Shown here: positions 10,301-19,013 of the stretch, one piece after another | How positions within the stretch are numbered: the first letter of the stretch is position 1 | How the letters are laid out: each line of letters starts with the position of its first letter | Origin: Deltaproteobacteria bacterium | GTDB taxonomy: Bacteria > Myxococcota_A > Polyangia > GCA-2747355 > JADLHG01 | Assembly: GCA_020848905.1 (NCBI GenBank) | Contig: JADLHG010000045.1 | Span: 372,001-436,000 of the forward strand | DNA: 64,000 nt | Reading direction: 5' to 3' | Notes under the pieces: generated by a model | Databases searched by the model: none | The model's input: the letters and a program-made list of their open reading frames with translations, nothing else | Told to the model about the DNA's origin: nothing | Position numbers and translations under genes: made by a program

Positions 10301-10624
10301 CGCCACGTGGTGCAGCGCCTGGCCGGGGTGGAGAGCCTCGAGCCGAGCGCCACGGGGCGTCGCGAGCCCGGCTGCGCGGGGAAGGTGCTCGGCGAGATCC
10401 AGCTCTTCGTGCACGGAGTGATCGACGACGCGGCGGAGCAGGCGCGGCTCCAGAAGGAGCTCGTGCGCCTGGAGAAGGAGATCGGCGCGTGCGAGAAGAA
10501 GCTCGGCAGCGCCGGCTTCGTGGACCGCGCGCCGCCGGAGGTGGTGCAGGAGCAGCGCGAGCGCCTCGCCGGCTACCTGGCCCAGAAAGACGCGATCGCG
10601 GAGAGTCTCGGCGAGCTCGGCTGA
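7349..10624 (+). CDS. valS: Valyl-tRNA synthetase
   Basis: Class I synthetase that charges tRNA-Val in the cytoplasm. HMGH at 57-60 is the HIGH motif and RMSKSKGN at 667-674 the KMSKS motif. GSGCVKITPAHDPNDY marks the CP1 editing domain, which removes mischarged threonine. The carboxyl end is a helical anticodon-binding domain plus a coiled-coil arm ending near LARL-type heptads. At 1091 aa it is longer than the usual 880-950. Extra length comes from a charged helical insert of about 50 residues inside the editing domain (about 245-300) and a Cys-containing ribbon after KMSKS (CPRC...C...C, about 711-750). A hairpin with a U-tract lies just upstream. Confidence 0.97.
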   Translation: MNDDQILSKTYEAAPIERATYELWLKAGAFHAVPDGRPADRRYVIMMPLPNVTGALHMGHAMDNVMQDLLIRWHRMRGDNALWMPGTDHAGIATQAVVEKRLKELEGLTRHDLGREKLVERIWQWKDQYQARIIAQQQRMGCSCDWQRQRFTMDAVCARAVRHAFLRMFEDGLIFRGKRLVNWDIFLQTSISDDEVYHEKVAGHFWHLRYPILDARPGEPTHVVVATTRPETMLGDTAVAVHPDPRAALAEQRRALQAELERATERDRGALHAELAELIERERLLLPHLEQLRDLALAGRKVLLPLLDRPIPLICDAWAKPELGSGCVKITPAHDPNDYQVWTRHRERVEILNVLNPDGTLNAAAGPYAGLDRYAARQKVVSDLDALGLLEKVEERELEVGHSDRSKTPIEPYLSDQWFIHMADVEGGVVMGRGTPKEHRAAGLVQAAMDAVSDGRVKVHPERYTKTYLDWLAEKRDWPISRQLWWGHRIPVWSRSGAYATLELDALAPLFGAAAAVRLDRLERGTSALLSGAKPPETPGPEELCRVDVCLLTDDPAQVALLARLGYEQDPDVLDTWFSSALWPFSTLGWPDPATAQVEPGQGSLGAAEGRDDCLTYFYPGSCLVTGRDIITLWVARMVVAGFYTLGDVPFRDVFIHANILDGKGERMSKSKGNGIDPVDIIERYGTDAMRYVLCDMQTGTQDIRLPVMALCPRCGHANDLGATAHGRSIFTYLCGKPPGGKPRAGACGEEFDVLGSMPDVPSATLISERFEIGRAFCTKLWNSARFALMNLADVPRGELGALPLELEDRWILDGLNQAIRAVHLALEEYNPSAALNAARDFFWSSLCDWYLELVKPRLAEGSGETGVVARQVLAFCLDRVLRLLHPFIPFITEHLWQRLLERAPWLADGAPRPEGAGPQLILAPWPEPVPAFDDASLRATFADLQEITRSIREVRAAAGVTPRQPLRVTFVAPPARLEAVLSQRHVVQRLAGVESLEPSATGRREPGCAGKVLGEIQLFVHGVIDDAAEQARLQKELVRLEKEIGACEKKLGSAGFVDRAPPEVVQEQRERLAGYLAQKDAIAESLGELG

Positions 10625-10727
10625 GGGCGCCCCAGCCCTCCGGCGCAGGGCGCGCCCCCGCCTCGGTTGTCAGCCTCGGAACCGTCTTGTATCGTGCTCG
10701 CCGAACGTTCCCGGTGGAGGTAGGACC

Positions 10728-12053
10728 ATGAAGCGTTGCGCCGGTCGGCTCTCGCTACCCGCTCTGCTGCTCGCGTGTCTCCCGGGCTGCGAGCAGCTCC
10801 AGCAGGCCTGCGATTTCACGTGCGGCAAGGTTGCCGAGGGGGACGTGACCATCGCGGGGAACGCCCAGGTGGATGGCTTCTTCAAGGCCCTCTACAACCT
10901 GCAGCTCGCCGCGCATACGGTCCAGGCGCAGTTCGCCGCCGACGCGCTGGCGATCGGTGGGGCGTATGCCGTCAAGCCCGAGGCGGTGACGCCGGCCTTC
11001 GTCGCCAAGGTCAAGGCCGCGATCGACGCCGATTTCCAGGCGCACCTCGTCGGGGGGGCGCCGCAGACGATCTTCGACCCGCCGAGGTGCCACGCCAACG
11101 TGGAGGTCGCGGTGCGCGCCTCCGCGGAGTGCAAGGTGCAGGGCGGCTGCCAGGCGAGCGTGGAGTGCAAGGGCGGCGAGCTGCGCTTCCAGTGCGAAGG
11201 GCGCTGCGACGGGAGCTGCAGCGGAGAGTGCTCGGTCCCCGTCTGCGAGCTCCAGGTGACGAAGCCGCAGTTCGAATGCACGGGCGAGTGCGTGGGGCAG
11301 TGCGAGACGCAGGTCAGCGCGACCTGCACCGGCACCTGCTACGGCAAGTGCGCGGGCGAGTGCAGCGCCTACGACGCGACCGGCAACTGCCAGGGGCTGT
11401 GCGCAGGCAGCTGCCAGGGCACCTGCGTCGCGAGCGTCTCCGGAAGCTGCGGCGGGTACTGCCGCGGCCGCTGCCGGGTCTCGGGACCGCAGGCCAAGGT
11501 CGGCTGCCAGGGAGAGCTCCGCTGCGAGGGGAGCTGCCAGGGCCAGTGTTCCGGCAGCTGTCAGGGCAAGATCACCGCCCCGCGCTGCTCGCTCGACGCG
11601 CAGTGCGACGCCGAGGCGCGGTGCGAGGCCCAGGCCTCCGCGCAGGCCTCGGCGGAGCTGCAGTGCCGTCCCGGCCGCGTGGAGCTCCGCTATGTCTTCA
11701 AGCCGGGGGTGAGCGTGCAGGCCAAGGCGGAGTTCTTCGCGCGGCTCGCCCTCCTCGAGGCGCGACTGGCCTCCATCAGCGAGGGCTTCGCGCGCTTCGA
11801 CGTCTTTCTGAAAGGAGACGCCGTGGCGGGGGTCAAGCCCGTCTTCCCCGAGCTGGCCGCCGAGGTGGGCAAGATCCTGGCGACGGTGGTGAGCGGGAAG
11901 GTGAAGCTCGCCCCCATCCGGCTCACCTGCGTGGAGCCGGCGCTGCGCGAGGCGGCCTCGATCCTGGGGGCCGTGCCGGCGCAGCTCGAGACGACCTATA
12001 CTATGCAGCTGAGCATGCTCGGGATCGCAGGCTACAAGAAGACCGGGTCGTAG
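10728..12053 (+). CDS. CxGxC-repeat lipoprotein
   Basis: Signal peptide with lipobox LPGC (Cys 21). The middle (about residues 125-310) is a dense array of Cys spaced as CxGxCxGxC, ECxGECVGQC and similar, with over 40 Cys. It is flanked by two helical regions (about 30-120 and 325-441) without Cys. The flanks could dimerise or pack around a disulfide rod. GGAGG lies about 8 nt before the ATG. Related Cys-repeat lipoproteins occur in myxobacteria, but no function was recognised. It follows valS by 103 bp and may be transcribed separately. Confidence 0.75.
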   Translation: MKRCAGRLSLPALLLACLPGCEQLQQACDFTCGKVAEGDVTIAGNAQVDGFFKALYNLQLAAHTVQAQFAADALAIGGAYAVKPEAVTPAFVAKVKAAIDADFQAHLVGGAPQTIFDPPRCHANVEVAVRASAECKVQGGCQASVECKGGELRFQCEGRCDGSCSGECSVPVCELQVTKPQFECTGECVGQCETQVSATCTGTCYGKCAGECSAYDATGNCQGLCAGSCQGTCVASVSGSCGGYCRGRCRVSGPQAKVGCQGELRCEGSCQGQCSGSCQGKITAPRCSLDAQCDAEARCEAQASAQASAELQCRPGRVELRYVFKPGVSVQAKAEFFARLALLEARLASISEGFARFDVFLKGDAVAGVKPVFPELAAEVGKILATVVSGKVKLAPIRLTCVEPALREAASILGAVPAQLETTYTMQLSMLGIAGYKKTGS

Positions 12054-12089
12054 GCGGCGAAACGACCCGCAAGGGAGGAGTCAGTTCAA

Positions 12090-12656
12090 ATGAGCGCGGC
12101 AACGACCGATAGCGGTCATCACGCGGGGCAGTCGCATCCGGCGAGCGGGCACGGGCACGGGTCCGCAGGGCACGGGCACGGGTCCGCAGGGCACGGGGGG
12201 GGCGAAGCGCACGGGGCGCACGAGAGCAGCGATCGCGCCTCGGTCGTCCTCGCGGTGCTCCTCGCGGGGGCCTTCCTGTTCGGCGCCTGGTACCTCAGCA
12301 ACTGGGGCGTGGCGCGCCGTAACGACCGGCCCGAGCCGGCGCCGGGCCAGCCCGCGGCGACGGCGCCGGCGGAGACCAAGGTCGTCGGCCCGGCGGCGAG
12401 CGGCGACGTAGGGCGCCGGACCGAGTTCGCTGCGACCTTCGAGCAACGCCAGCGGGCGCGGGGGCACGGGCTCGAGGTGCGCGCGGCGGGGCCTGCGCAC
12501 GACGCGCTCGAGATCAACTGGACGACGGAGCGCGAGCCCGAGCACGTCGAGCAGATCAAGAAGGCCAAGCCGTTCCTCAGGGAGGCGCGCGCGGTCGGCT
12601 TCACGCGCCTCGTGCTGAAGGTGGTGGGCCGCGAGGTCTTCTCCCGCCTCCTGTAG
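12090..12656 (+). CDS. His/Gly-repeat single-pass membrane protein
   Basis: The amino end is very rich in His and Gly, with two perfect heptapeptide units GHGHGSA followed by GHGGG. A single membrane helix follows at about residues 51-73 (SVVLAVLLAGAFLFGAWYL). After it come a Pro/Ala linker and a small domain of about 80 residues with charged helices. If the amino end faces the cytoplasm, as the residues around the helix do not exclude, the His stretch could bind Ni, Zn or Cu. An SD (GGGAGGAG) precedes the ATG. It follows the Cys-repeat lipoprotein by 36 bp. No family was recognised. Confidence 0.65.
   Translation: MSAATTDSGHHAGQSHPASGHGHGSAGHGHGSAGHGGGEAHGAHESSDRASVVLAVLLAGAFLFGAWYLSNWGVARRNDRPEPAPGQPAATAPAETKVVGPAASGDVGRRTEFAATFEQRQRARGHGLEVRAAGPAHDALEINWTTEREPEHVEQIKKAKPFLREARAVGFTRLVLKVVGREVFSRLL
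12150..12191 (+). repeat. Two perfect 21-bp tandem units (GHGHGSA)
   Basis: Two identical 21-bp units start at 12150 and 12171, with a partial third copy after them. They code for the His-rich amino end of the membrane protein. Confidence 0.9.
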
Positions 12657-12687
12657 CGAGCGCCCCCTTGCGGCGGTCGCCGCGTCT

Positions 12688-14031
12688 TCAGACCAGGTAG
12701 CGCAAAAAGAGGGTGGCGAGGCCCAGGAAGGCCAAGAACCCGAACATGTCGGTGCACATGGTGAGCAGGATGCTGCCCCCGAGGGCGGGGTCCATGCCGA
12801 GGCGCCGCAGCGTGAGCGGGATGGCCGTGCCCACGAGGGCGGCCACGAAGAGGTTCGCCACCATGGCGAGCAGGATCACCACCCCGAGCATCAGGCTCCC
12901 CTTCCAGACGAAGGCGATGAGTCCGACGGCGGTGCCGACGATGACGCCGATCGAGAGCCCCACGATCATCTCCTTGACGATCGCCCGGAAGGCCGAAGCG
13001 AACTCGAGCTCGCCGAGCACGATGCCCCGGATGATCACCGTCAGGGTCTGATTGCCCGTGTTGCCGCCGATGCCGGCGACGACCGGCATGAAGGTGGCGA
13101 GCGCCACCAGCTTGCCGATCGTCCCCTCGAAGAGGCCGACGACCATCGCCGCCCCGAGGGCCGTGAGCAGGTTCAACGCGTTCCAGGGCAGGCGCTTGAA
13201 GAGCGAGCGGTGGGGTGGCGAGAAGACGCGGTCCCCCTCGCTCAGGCCGGCCATGTTGTACATGTCCTCGGTCGCCTCCTGCTCGAGGACGTCGATCACG
13301 TCGTCGATGGTGACGAGCCCGATGAGCTTCTCGTCCTCGACGACGGGGAGGGCGAGCAGGTTGCGCCGCGAGACGATGCGCGCCACCTCCTCCTGGTCGG
13401 CGCCGGGGCCGACAGCGACCACGTCGGTGGTCATGAGCGTCTGGAGCGGCGTGTCGTCGGCGTGCTTGACGAGCTGGCTCAGCGAGGTGACGCCCACGAG
13501 GCGCCCGTTCTCTTCCACCACGTAGAGGTAGAAGAGCGGGACGTCCTCCCCCGCCTCCCGGATGCGGCGGATAGCCTCGCCCACCGTCGCGGCCGGGGCC
13601 ACCGCCACGAAGCGGGGGATCATGCGACCGCCGGCGCTCTCGGGGGAAAAGCGCAGGAGCCGCGTGATCGTCTCCCGCCTCTCGGCCCCGAGCTGGGCCA
13701 GGGCGCGATACCTGAGGTCCTCTCCGAGACGGTGGGCCAGGCGCGTCGCGTCGTCCGCCTTGAGGCGGTCGAGGACGTGGGCCACGAGCTTGACGTCGAA
13801 GTTCTGGATCACCTCGGGGAGGAGTTCGTCGGGGATAGCGAACAGGGTGGGGGCGAGGCGCCCGACGGCGAGCAGGTGGTCGACGACGACCCTTAGCTCC
13901 GCGGGGGGGAGCTCGGCAAGCGCCTGCGCGAGCTCCGCGGGCCCGAGCTTGTCGAGCAGCCGATGCGCCACCTTGGGCGAGCCGGCCCGGACCGCCTTGC
14001 GCAGGAGGGTCGCGTCCACTCGGCGGGCCAT
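12688..14031 (-). CDS. mgtE: Magnesium transporter MgtE
   Basis: Mg2+ channel of the inner membrane. The order is as expected for the family: an acidic helical N domain (1-125) of LAELPPAELRVVVDHL-type repeats, two CBS domains (about 135-255; SLSQLVKHADDTPLQTLM, then IGLVTIDDVIDVLEQEATED), a linker helix with the plug region, and five membrane helices (about 285-447) including GNTGNQTLTVIIRG, the conserved pore segment. Length 447 aa is normal. The ATG is at 14031. It converges with the His-rich protein gene and no M-box-like leader is evident in the short upstream gap. Confidence 0.95.
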   Translation of the reverse strand: MARRVDATLLRKAVRAGSPKVAHRLLDKLGPAELAQALAELPPAELRVVVDHLLAVGRLAPTLFAIPDELLPEVIQNFDVKLVAHVLDRLKADDATRLAHRLGEDLRYRALAQLGAERRETITRLLRFSPESAGGRMIPRFVAVAPAATVGEAIRRIREAGEDVPLFYLYVVEENGRLVGVTSLSQLVKHADDTPLQTLMTTDVVAVGPGADQEEVARIVSRRNLLALPVVEDEKLIGLVTIDDVIDVLEQEATEDMYNMAGLSEGDRVFSPPHRSLFKRLPWNALNLLTALGAAMVVGLFEGTIGKLVALATFMPVVAGIGGNTGNQTLTVIIRGIVLGELEFASAFRAIVKEMIVGLSIGVIVGTAVGLIAFVWKGSLMLGVVILLAMVANLFVAALVGTAIPLTLRRLGMDPALGGSILLTMCTDMFGFLAFLGLATLFLRYLV

Positions 14032-14117
14032 GAGGTGTCGTCCGTCGGAGGTTCCACGGCGTCAGTGTACCTAAGGGGCGCGCGACCTGCCAAGGAAGCG
14101 CTGCGACGCGATGGGGA

Positions 14118-15041
14118 TCAGATCGCCGAGGAGTGCGGGGAGTGGTGCGCGTGGTGCGAGTGGTGCGTCGGGTGCGGCAGCTCGACGGCCGGCGCCGCGA
14201 GGCGTCGGTGCCAGAGCAGGGCGTGCAGGTACTCGCCCCCGGGGGCTCGAAGGTGCGCGGCCAGTCGCCCCATGACCTTGAAGCCCAGCCCCGAGTAGAG
14301 CTCGTTCGACCAGCGGTCGCCCGCGGCGGTGAGCCCGAAGGCGTTGTTCACCTCGCGCTCCTTCAGGGCGCCCATCAGCGAGTTGCCCGCGTAGGCGCTC
14401 AGGATGAGTGTCGAATCGGCGGCCGGCGGCGGCGCGAAGCCAATCGTGGCCGTGCCGAACGACTCGTCGATCTCGACGCAGACCCAGCTCTCGCCGGTTC
14501 GCGCCTTGACGTGCAGGACGAGCTCGGGCGCCTTGTCCCGGCCGAAGGGGACCCCCCGCAGGGCGCCGTTCAGCCGCTGCACGACCGTCGCGCGGGCTCC
14601 CTCGTCGGCGATCTCCTCCATGCGGAGGCCGTCCGGCTTGCCGATCTTGCGCCCCTGGAACCGCAGGTCCTCCCCGGCGGACTTGAGCGCGGTCATGGCG
14701 AGGGGCAGGCTCTCCTCGTCGTAGATGCGGCTCATGATGTAGGCATCCGCCGTGCGGAAGAAGCCAGGGTAGACCCCTTCCCGGATGAAGCCCATCGTGC
14801 GCCAGCCGTTGCTGTCCTGCTTCTCCACGAGGGTGAAGATCTTGCGCAGCCCCTCCTGACGGGCCACCTGATCCAGGAGGTCCCGCTTGGCTTCGTAGTT
14901 GCCCACGCGGAAGTCCATGAACCGCAGGTGCCCATGGCTCCGGTTGATGACGAGCCGCATGTCCAGCTCTCCTCGCCGGATCACGCGCTCTTCGATCGGG
15001 TTCGTCGGTGCATTCGGTGCGCGAAAATGAATCTTCCCCAC
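14118..15041 (-). CDS. GNAT-like acetyltransferase, possible double domain
   Basis: Residues about 28-135 resemble GNAT enzymes of the beta-lysine acetyltransferase (AblB) kind: R-V-G-N-Y-E near the start, KIFTLVEKQD, then GFIREGVYPGFFRTADAYIMS, the usual end of a GNAT core. A second block (about 200-290) ends in LYSGLGFKVMGRL, which looks like a degenerate GNAT end. The last 20 residues are a His cluster (HPTHHSHHAHH). The GTG start at 15041 has GAGAGG 5 nt upstream. A later ATG at 14960 with AGGAGAG before it is also possible and would keep the domain. The substrate is not predictable. Confidence 0.6.
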   Translation of the reverse strand: MGKIHFRAPNAPTNPIEERVIRRGELDMRLVINRSHGHLRFMDFRVGNYEAKRDLLDQVARQEGLRKIFTLVEKQDSNGWRTMGFIREGVYPGFFRTADAYIMSRIYDEESLPLAMTALKSAGEDLRFQGRKIGKPDGLRMEEIADEGARATVVQRLNGALRGVPFGRDKAPELVLHVKARTGESWVCVEIDESFGTATIGFAPPPAADSTLILSAYAGNSLMGALKEREVNNAFGLTAAGDRWSNELYSGLGFKVMGRLAAHLRAPGGEYLHALLWHRRLAAPAVELPHPTHHSHHAHHSPHSSAI

Positions 15042-15254
15042 CTTGACCTCTCCGGCGCTGGCTGTTTCCTACACTTATTCAGCAATTTAAGAACGTGGCC
15101 CAAATAACATGAGCCAGAGGGGATGTCAACGTGGGGCCCCCGGGCTGCAAGGGGTCAACTTCACGCGAGAAACCAGCGCAGTAGGGGCCGGCTGCCTCGG
15201 CGCGCGCCATTTTGGGGCACCGAAATCTGGAGGGATCTGCCCGGGTCCGACAAG

Positions 15255-16592
15255 ATGAGACGCGTGAGCCAAGCCCTGCCGACCCGGTCTGCGAGCCAAA
15301 GGACGGGCCAGGGAACCGCCCGCCTCGGTTGCGCTGCCCTCGTCGGGATCGCGGCGGGATGGGCCTGCGCCCCTGCCCGGTCGCCCGTTCCGGAGAGCCG
15401 AGCTCCTCGCCCCGCGCACGCCGCTCGGTCGCCCGAAACAACCCCGGAGGGGCGCGCCCCGACCCCGCCGCCGCCCCGCGTCTTCTCCCTCTTCCGCGGG
15501 GATGCGGCGCGGCTCGGGCGCAGCGGTCACCTGATTCCCACGGCCGAACCGGAGCTCAGGTGGCGGTTCGGAACCGGGGCGCCGATTGCCGCGAGCCCGG
15601 CGCTCGGACCGGACGGGACGGTCTTCGTGGGCTCGCTGGACGGCACACAGTCCAAGCTCTCGTCGACGGGCCGCCTCCTGTGGCAGCGCGCGCTCGGGCA
15701 CGCGATCTACGCGTCGGGTGCGGTCACCGAGGCGGGGGTGCTGGTGGGAACCGACGGCGACGAACTCTGGCTGCTCGATCTAAGTACCGGCGCTTCGCGG
15801 CTGCGGCTGCCGCTCGGGCCCTGCCTTGGCGGCGAAGGCATGGGTGGAGACCGAGTGCGGTGCGACGCCGACGGGTCGGCCGCAGTGACCGCCGATGGCC
15901 GGATCTATCAGGGGGCCGACGCGCTCTATCTATTTGGCTTCGACGGACGCCTGCGCTGGCGCCGGCCCCTCGACGGCCACGCGCAGTCCTCCGTCGCGGT
16001 CGGGCCGGACGGCACGGCCTACGTGGGGACCCAAGGGGGCGGGGTGCTCGCGGTGGCCCCCGACGGCCGGCTGCGCTGGCAGTTCAAGCTGCCGCACCAC
16101 TGCGACGCCACGCCCGCTGTGCCGGGCACGGAGGTGGTCTACGCCGGGTGCGACGACGGTCGCCTCTACGCGCTCGACGCGGTCCGAGGCCGGTTGCGCT
16201 GGGAGCTCCCCACCGGCGGCCGCGTGCACAGCTCTCCGGCGGTGGGTCAAGATGGCACGATCTACGTGGGCTCCTACTCCGGCCGGCTGTACGCCGTGGC
16301 CCCGGACGGCAAGCCGCGCTGGACCTTTGCGACGGGCGGCCCCCTCCACGCCTCGCCGGTGGTGGACGCCGCGGGCACCGTGCTCGTCGGCTCGCGAGAC
16401 GGTCGCCTGTACGCCGTCGGGCCGGCGGGGCGGCAACTCTGGCGCTACCCGCTCCCCGACCAGATCGACTCCACCGCCGTCGTGGCGCCGAAGGGCCTGG
16501 TCTACGTGGGGTGCGACGACGGCTACCTGTACGCGCTCGGTCCCGCGTCGTCGCCTCGTGCCCGTCCCGGCTCGGCCGCGCGCCGAAAATAG
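15255..16592 (+). CDS. PQQ-like beta-propeller lipoprotein
   Basis: Starts at the ATG giving MRRVSQALPTRSASQ; the hydrophobic segment ending AGWAC at Cys 38 acts as lipobox, so it is a likely outer-membrane lipoprotein. An upstream in-frame start at 15123 adds 44 unlikely residues. The mature part is a run of about eight blades, each with a W-R/Q-F/Y core and G-x-V-Y-V/A-G-x-x-D-G-x-L/V-Y-A-L/V-x-P-D-G step, the pattern of PQQ-type or BamB-like propellers. PQQ-ligand residues were not identified, so a scaffold role is more likely than a dehydrogenase. It lies 37 bp upstream of rnr. Confidence 0.8.
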   Translation: MRRVSQALPTRSASQRTGQGTARLGCAALVGIAAGWACAPARSPVPESRAPRPAHAARSPETTPEGRAPTPPPPRVFSLFRGDAARLGRSGHLIPTAEPELRWRFGTGAPIAASPALGPDGTVFVGSLDGTQSKLSSTGRLLWQRALGHAIYASGAVTEAGVLVGTDGDELWLLDLSTGASRLRLPLGPCLGGEGMGGDRVRCDADGSAAVTADGRIYQGADALYLFGFDGRLRWRRPLDGHAQSSVAVGPDGTAYVGTQGGGVLAVAPDGRLRWQFKLPHHCDATPAVPGTEVVYAGCDDGRLYALDAVRGRLRWELPTGGRVHSSPAVGQDGTIYVGSYSGRLYAVAPDGKPRWTFATGGPLHASPVVDAAGTVLVGSRDGRLYAVGPAGRQLWRYPLPDQIDSTAVVAPKGLVYVGCDDGYLYALGPASSPRARPGSAARRK

Positions 16593-16629
16593 CGCGGCAG
16601 CGCAGTCGATGGAGTAGCCTCGTCCGAGA

Positions 16630-18981
16630 ATGTCCGTCGACCGCGATCAACTCTTCGAGCTCCTCGCGAGCGCCGCGCCTCGGGGCCTCCAGCCGATGGA
16701 GATCGCGATCGCGCTCGGGCTCGACAAGAACGACCGCCACCGCGTGCGCGTGCACCTGCAAGAGCTCGTGCGCATGGGCGTGGTGGTGCGGCACGGCAAG
16801 CTCTACGCGGTGAAGCCCGAGGTCCAGGAGCCCGCCTCGGCGGCCGCGTTCGTCGGCGTGCTCCAGCTCTCCCCCGTGGGTCGCGGGACGGTGGACGTGG
16901 GAGACGGGGAGGAGGCCTTCCTCATCGACGGGGCGGATCTCGACGGTGCGCTCGACGGCGACACGGTGGAGGTGCGGGCCTACCCGCAGCTGGAGCGCGC
17001 GGCGCGCGTGGCCCGCGTCATCGCGCGGGGCAGACGCCGCGTCACGGGGACGCTCTGGGGACCTCCGTGGCGTCTCGAGCCGGACGATCCGCGCCTGCAG
17101 CGAGACGTGGTGGTCGTGGACCCGGACGACGCGCTCCCCGGGGAGATGGTGCTGGCGGCGATCGAGGCGTACCCGAGTCGCGTCGGCGAGGCGGTGCGGG
17201 TGCGCGTGCTCGAGCGGCTCGGCGCGCCGGGCGAGCTCACGACCGAGGTCGCGAAGATCCTCGCCGCGCAAGGCGTGGTGGAGGAGTTCCCCGAGGAGGT
17301 GCTGGCCGAGGCCGCGCGCGTGCCGGCGCAGGTGCGCCCCGAGGATCTCCTCGACCGCGTGGACCTGCGCGACCGCCCCTTTCTCACCATCGACCCGCCC
17401 ACCGCGCGCGATTTCGACGACGCGGTGTGCGTGGAGCGCCTCCCCTCCGGAGGGCATCGTCTCTGGGTCGCCGTGGCCGACGTGAGCCACTACGTGCGGG
17501 AAGGGACGGCGCTCGACCGCGAGGCCTGCCAGCGCGGCTGCAGCGTCTACCTGCCGGACCGCGCGATCCCCATGCTGCCCCACGTCCTGAGCAGCGCGAT
17601 CTGCTCCCTCGTCCCCGGCGAGGACCGCCTCGCCATGGTGGTGCGCCTCGAGCTCCAGGCGGGGGGCCGCGTGACCGAGAGCGAGAGCGTGGCCGCGGTG
17701 ATCCGCAGCCGGGCGCGCCTCGACTACCCGGGGGTGGCGGCGGCGCTCGAGGCCGGGGCCGAGGCTGCGCACCCGCACTACGCCGAGCACGTCGCGCAGC
17801 TCGAGGAGCTCGCGCGGCTGGCGACGCTCCTGCGGGCCCGACGCATGCGCCGCGGCAGCCTGGACCTGGACCTCCCCGAGGCGCACGTGGTGCTGGACGA
17901 GGACGACCCGCGGCTCGTACGCGACATCGTGTCGTCGCGCGCGAGCCCGGAGGTCAAGCGCGCCTACAACTTGATCGAAGAGCTGATGCTCGCGGCGAAC
18001 GAGGCCATCGGGCACGCCTACGTGCTCGACGGCCGGCCGACGATCTGGCGCATCCATCCGCCTCCCGAGCCGGCGGCGCTCTACAAGCTCTGCGGGTGGC
18101 TCGGGGCCTACGGCATCCCGGCCACCGTCGAGCAGCTCAGCACGCCCAAGGGGATGGCGGCCGTCCTCCGGCAGGTGGCGGCGCACCGCGCGTCGCGGCC
18201 GCTCAGCTACCTCGGGCTGCGCGCGCTGAAGCAGGCGAACTACAACGTTTCCCACCAGGGGCACTTCGGTCTGGCGAGCGAGGCGTACCTGCACTTCACC
18301 TCGCCCATTCGGCGGTACCCGGACCTCGTGGCCCACCGGCTACTGAAGCAGCTCTTGCACCAGAAGGGGCTTCCTGCGGGCGGGGGGGGCACGGCCGAGG
18401 CTCCGCCGGTGAGGACGCTCCAGGCCGCGGCCAGGCAGGCCTCCGCGCAGGAGCGGCGGGCCCTCGACGTGGAGCGGCAGGTGCACGCGCTCTACACGGC
18501 GGCCTTCATGCGGGACCGCGTGGGAGACGAGGCCTGGGGCACGATCATCACGCTCACGAGCTTCGGTATGTTCGTCGCGCTCGACGAGCCGCACGTGGAA
18601 GGCCTCGTGAAGTTCGAGCAGGTGGGCGAGTGGCTGGAATACGATCCGGAGCGGCTCCGGCTCTTCGGGCGCGAGAGCAGGCGCGTGGTCTCGCTCGGCG
18701 ATCGCCTGCGGGTGCGCATCGCCGGAGCGAATCTCGTGCGGCGCCAGCTCGACTTCGAGCTCCTCGAGTGGGGTAGCCCCGCGATGGGGCCTGCCGTGCC
18801 GCATCCGGGGCGGTCGCTGCCGCGCCGGCACGGTCGGTCGATCGAGGGACCACCGCGCCAGGGAGCGCCGGGGCTCCGCTTCGTCGAGGGGGGAGAGCCG
18901 CCGCGGCGCGGTCGCAAAAAGCGCGGCGCGCCCGGCCCGCACGGCGGTCGTGGCCCGGGGAAGCGGTCGCGTCGGAAGTAG
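16630..18981 (+). CDS. rnr: Ribonuclease R
   Basis: 3'-5' exoribonuclease that degrades structured RNA. Domains in order: winged-helix start (about 5-60), cold-shock/OB domains (about 70-225), RNB catalytic domain with DPPTARDFDDAV (D255, D261, D263, D264 as the Mg2+ ligands), an S1 domain (about 635-710, GDEAWGTIITLTSFGMFV) and a Lys/Arg-rich tail ending RGPGKRSRRK that should help bind structured RNA. At 783 aa it has RNase R rather than RNase II length. The ATG is weakly supplied with an SD. It may be transcribed together with the propeller lipoprotein just upstream. Confidence 0.95.
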   Translation: MSVDRDQLFELLASAAPRGLQPMEIAIALGLDKNDRHRVRVHLQELVRMGVVVRHGKLYAVKPEVQEPASAAAFVGVLQLSPVGRGTVDVGDGEEAFLIDGADLDGALDGDTVEVRAYPQLERAARVARVIARGRRRVTGTLWGPPWRLEPDDPRLQRDVVVVDPDDALPGEMVLAAIEAYPSRVGEAVRVRVLERLGAPGELTTEVAKILAAQGVVEEFPEEVLAEAARVPAQVRPEDLLDRVDLRDRPFLTIDPPTARDFDDAVCVERLPSGGHRLWVAVADVSHYVREGTALDREACQRGCSVYLPDRAIPMLPHVLSSAICSLVPGEDRLAMVVRLELQAGGRVTESESVAAVIRSRARLDYPGVAAALEAGAEAAHPHYAEHVAQLEELARLATLLRARRMRRGSLDLDLPEAHVVLDEDDPRLVRDIVSSRASPEVKRAYNLIEELMLAANEAIGHAYVLDGRPTIWRIHPPPEPAALYKLCGWLGAYGIPATVEQLSTPKGMAAVLRQVAAHRASRPLSYLGLRALKQANYNVSHQGHFGLASEAYLHFTSPIRRYPDLVAHRLLKQLLHQKGLPAGGGGTAEAPPVRTLQAAARQASAQERRALDVERQVHALYTAAFMRDRVGDEAWGTIITLTSFGMFVALDEPHVEGLVKFEQVGEWLEYDPERLRLFGRESRRVVSLGDRLRVRIAGANLVRRQLDFELLEWGSPAMGPAVPHPGRSLPRRHGRSIEGPPRQGAPGLRFVEGGEPPRRGRKKRGAPGPHGGRGPGKRSRRK

Positions 18982-19013
18982 AGCGATTCCGTTCGAAGGG
19001 GGACGCGGCGCGT

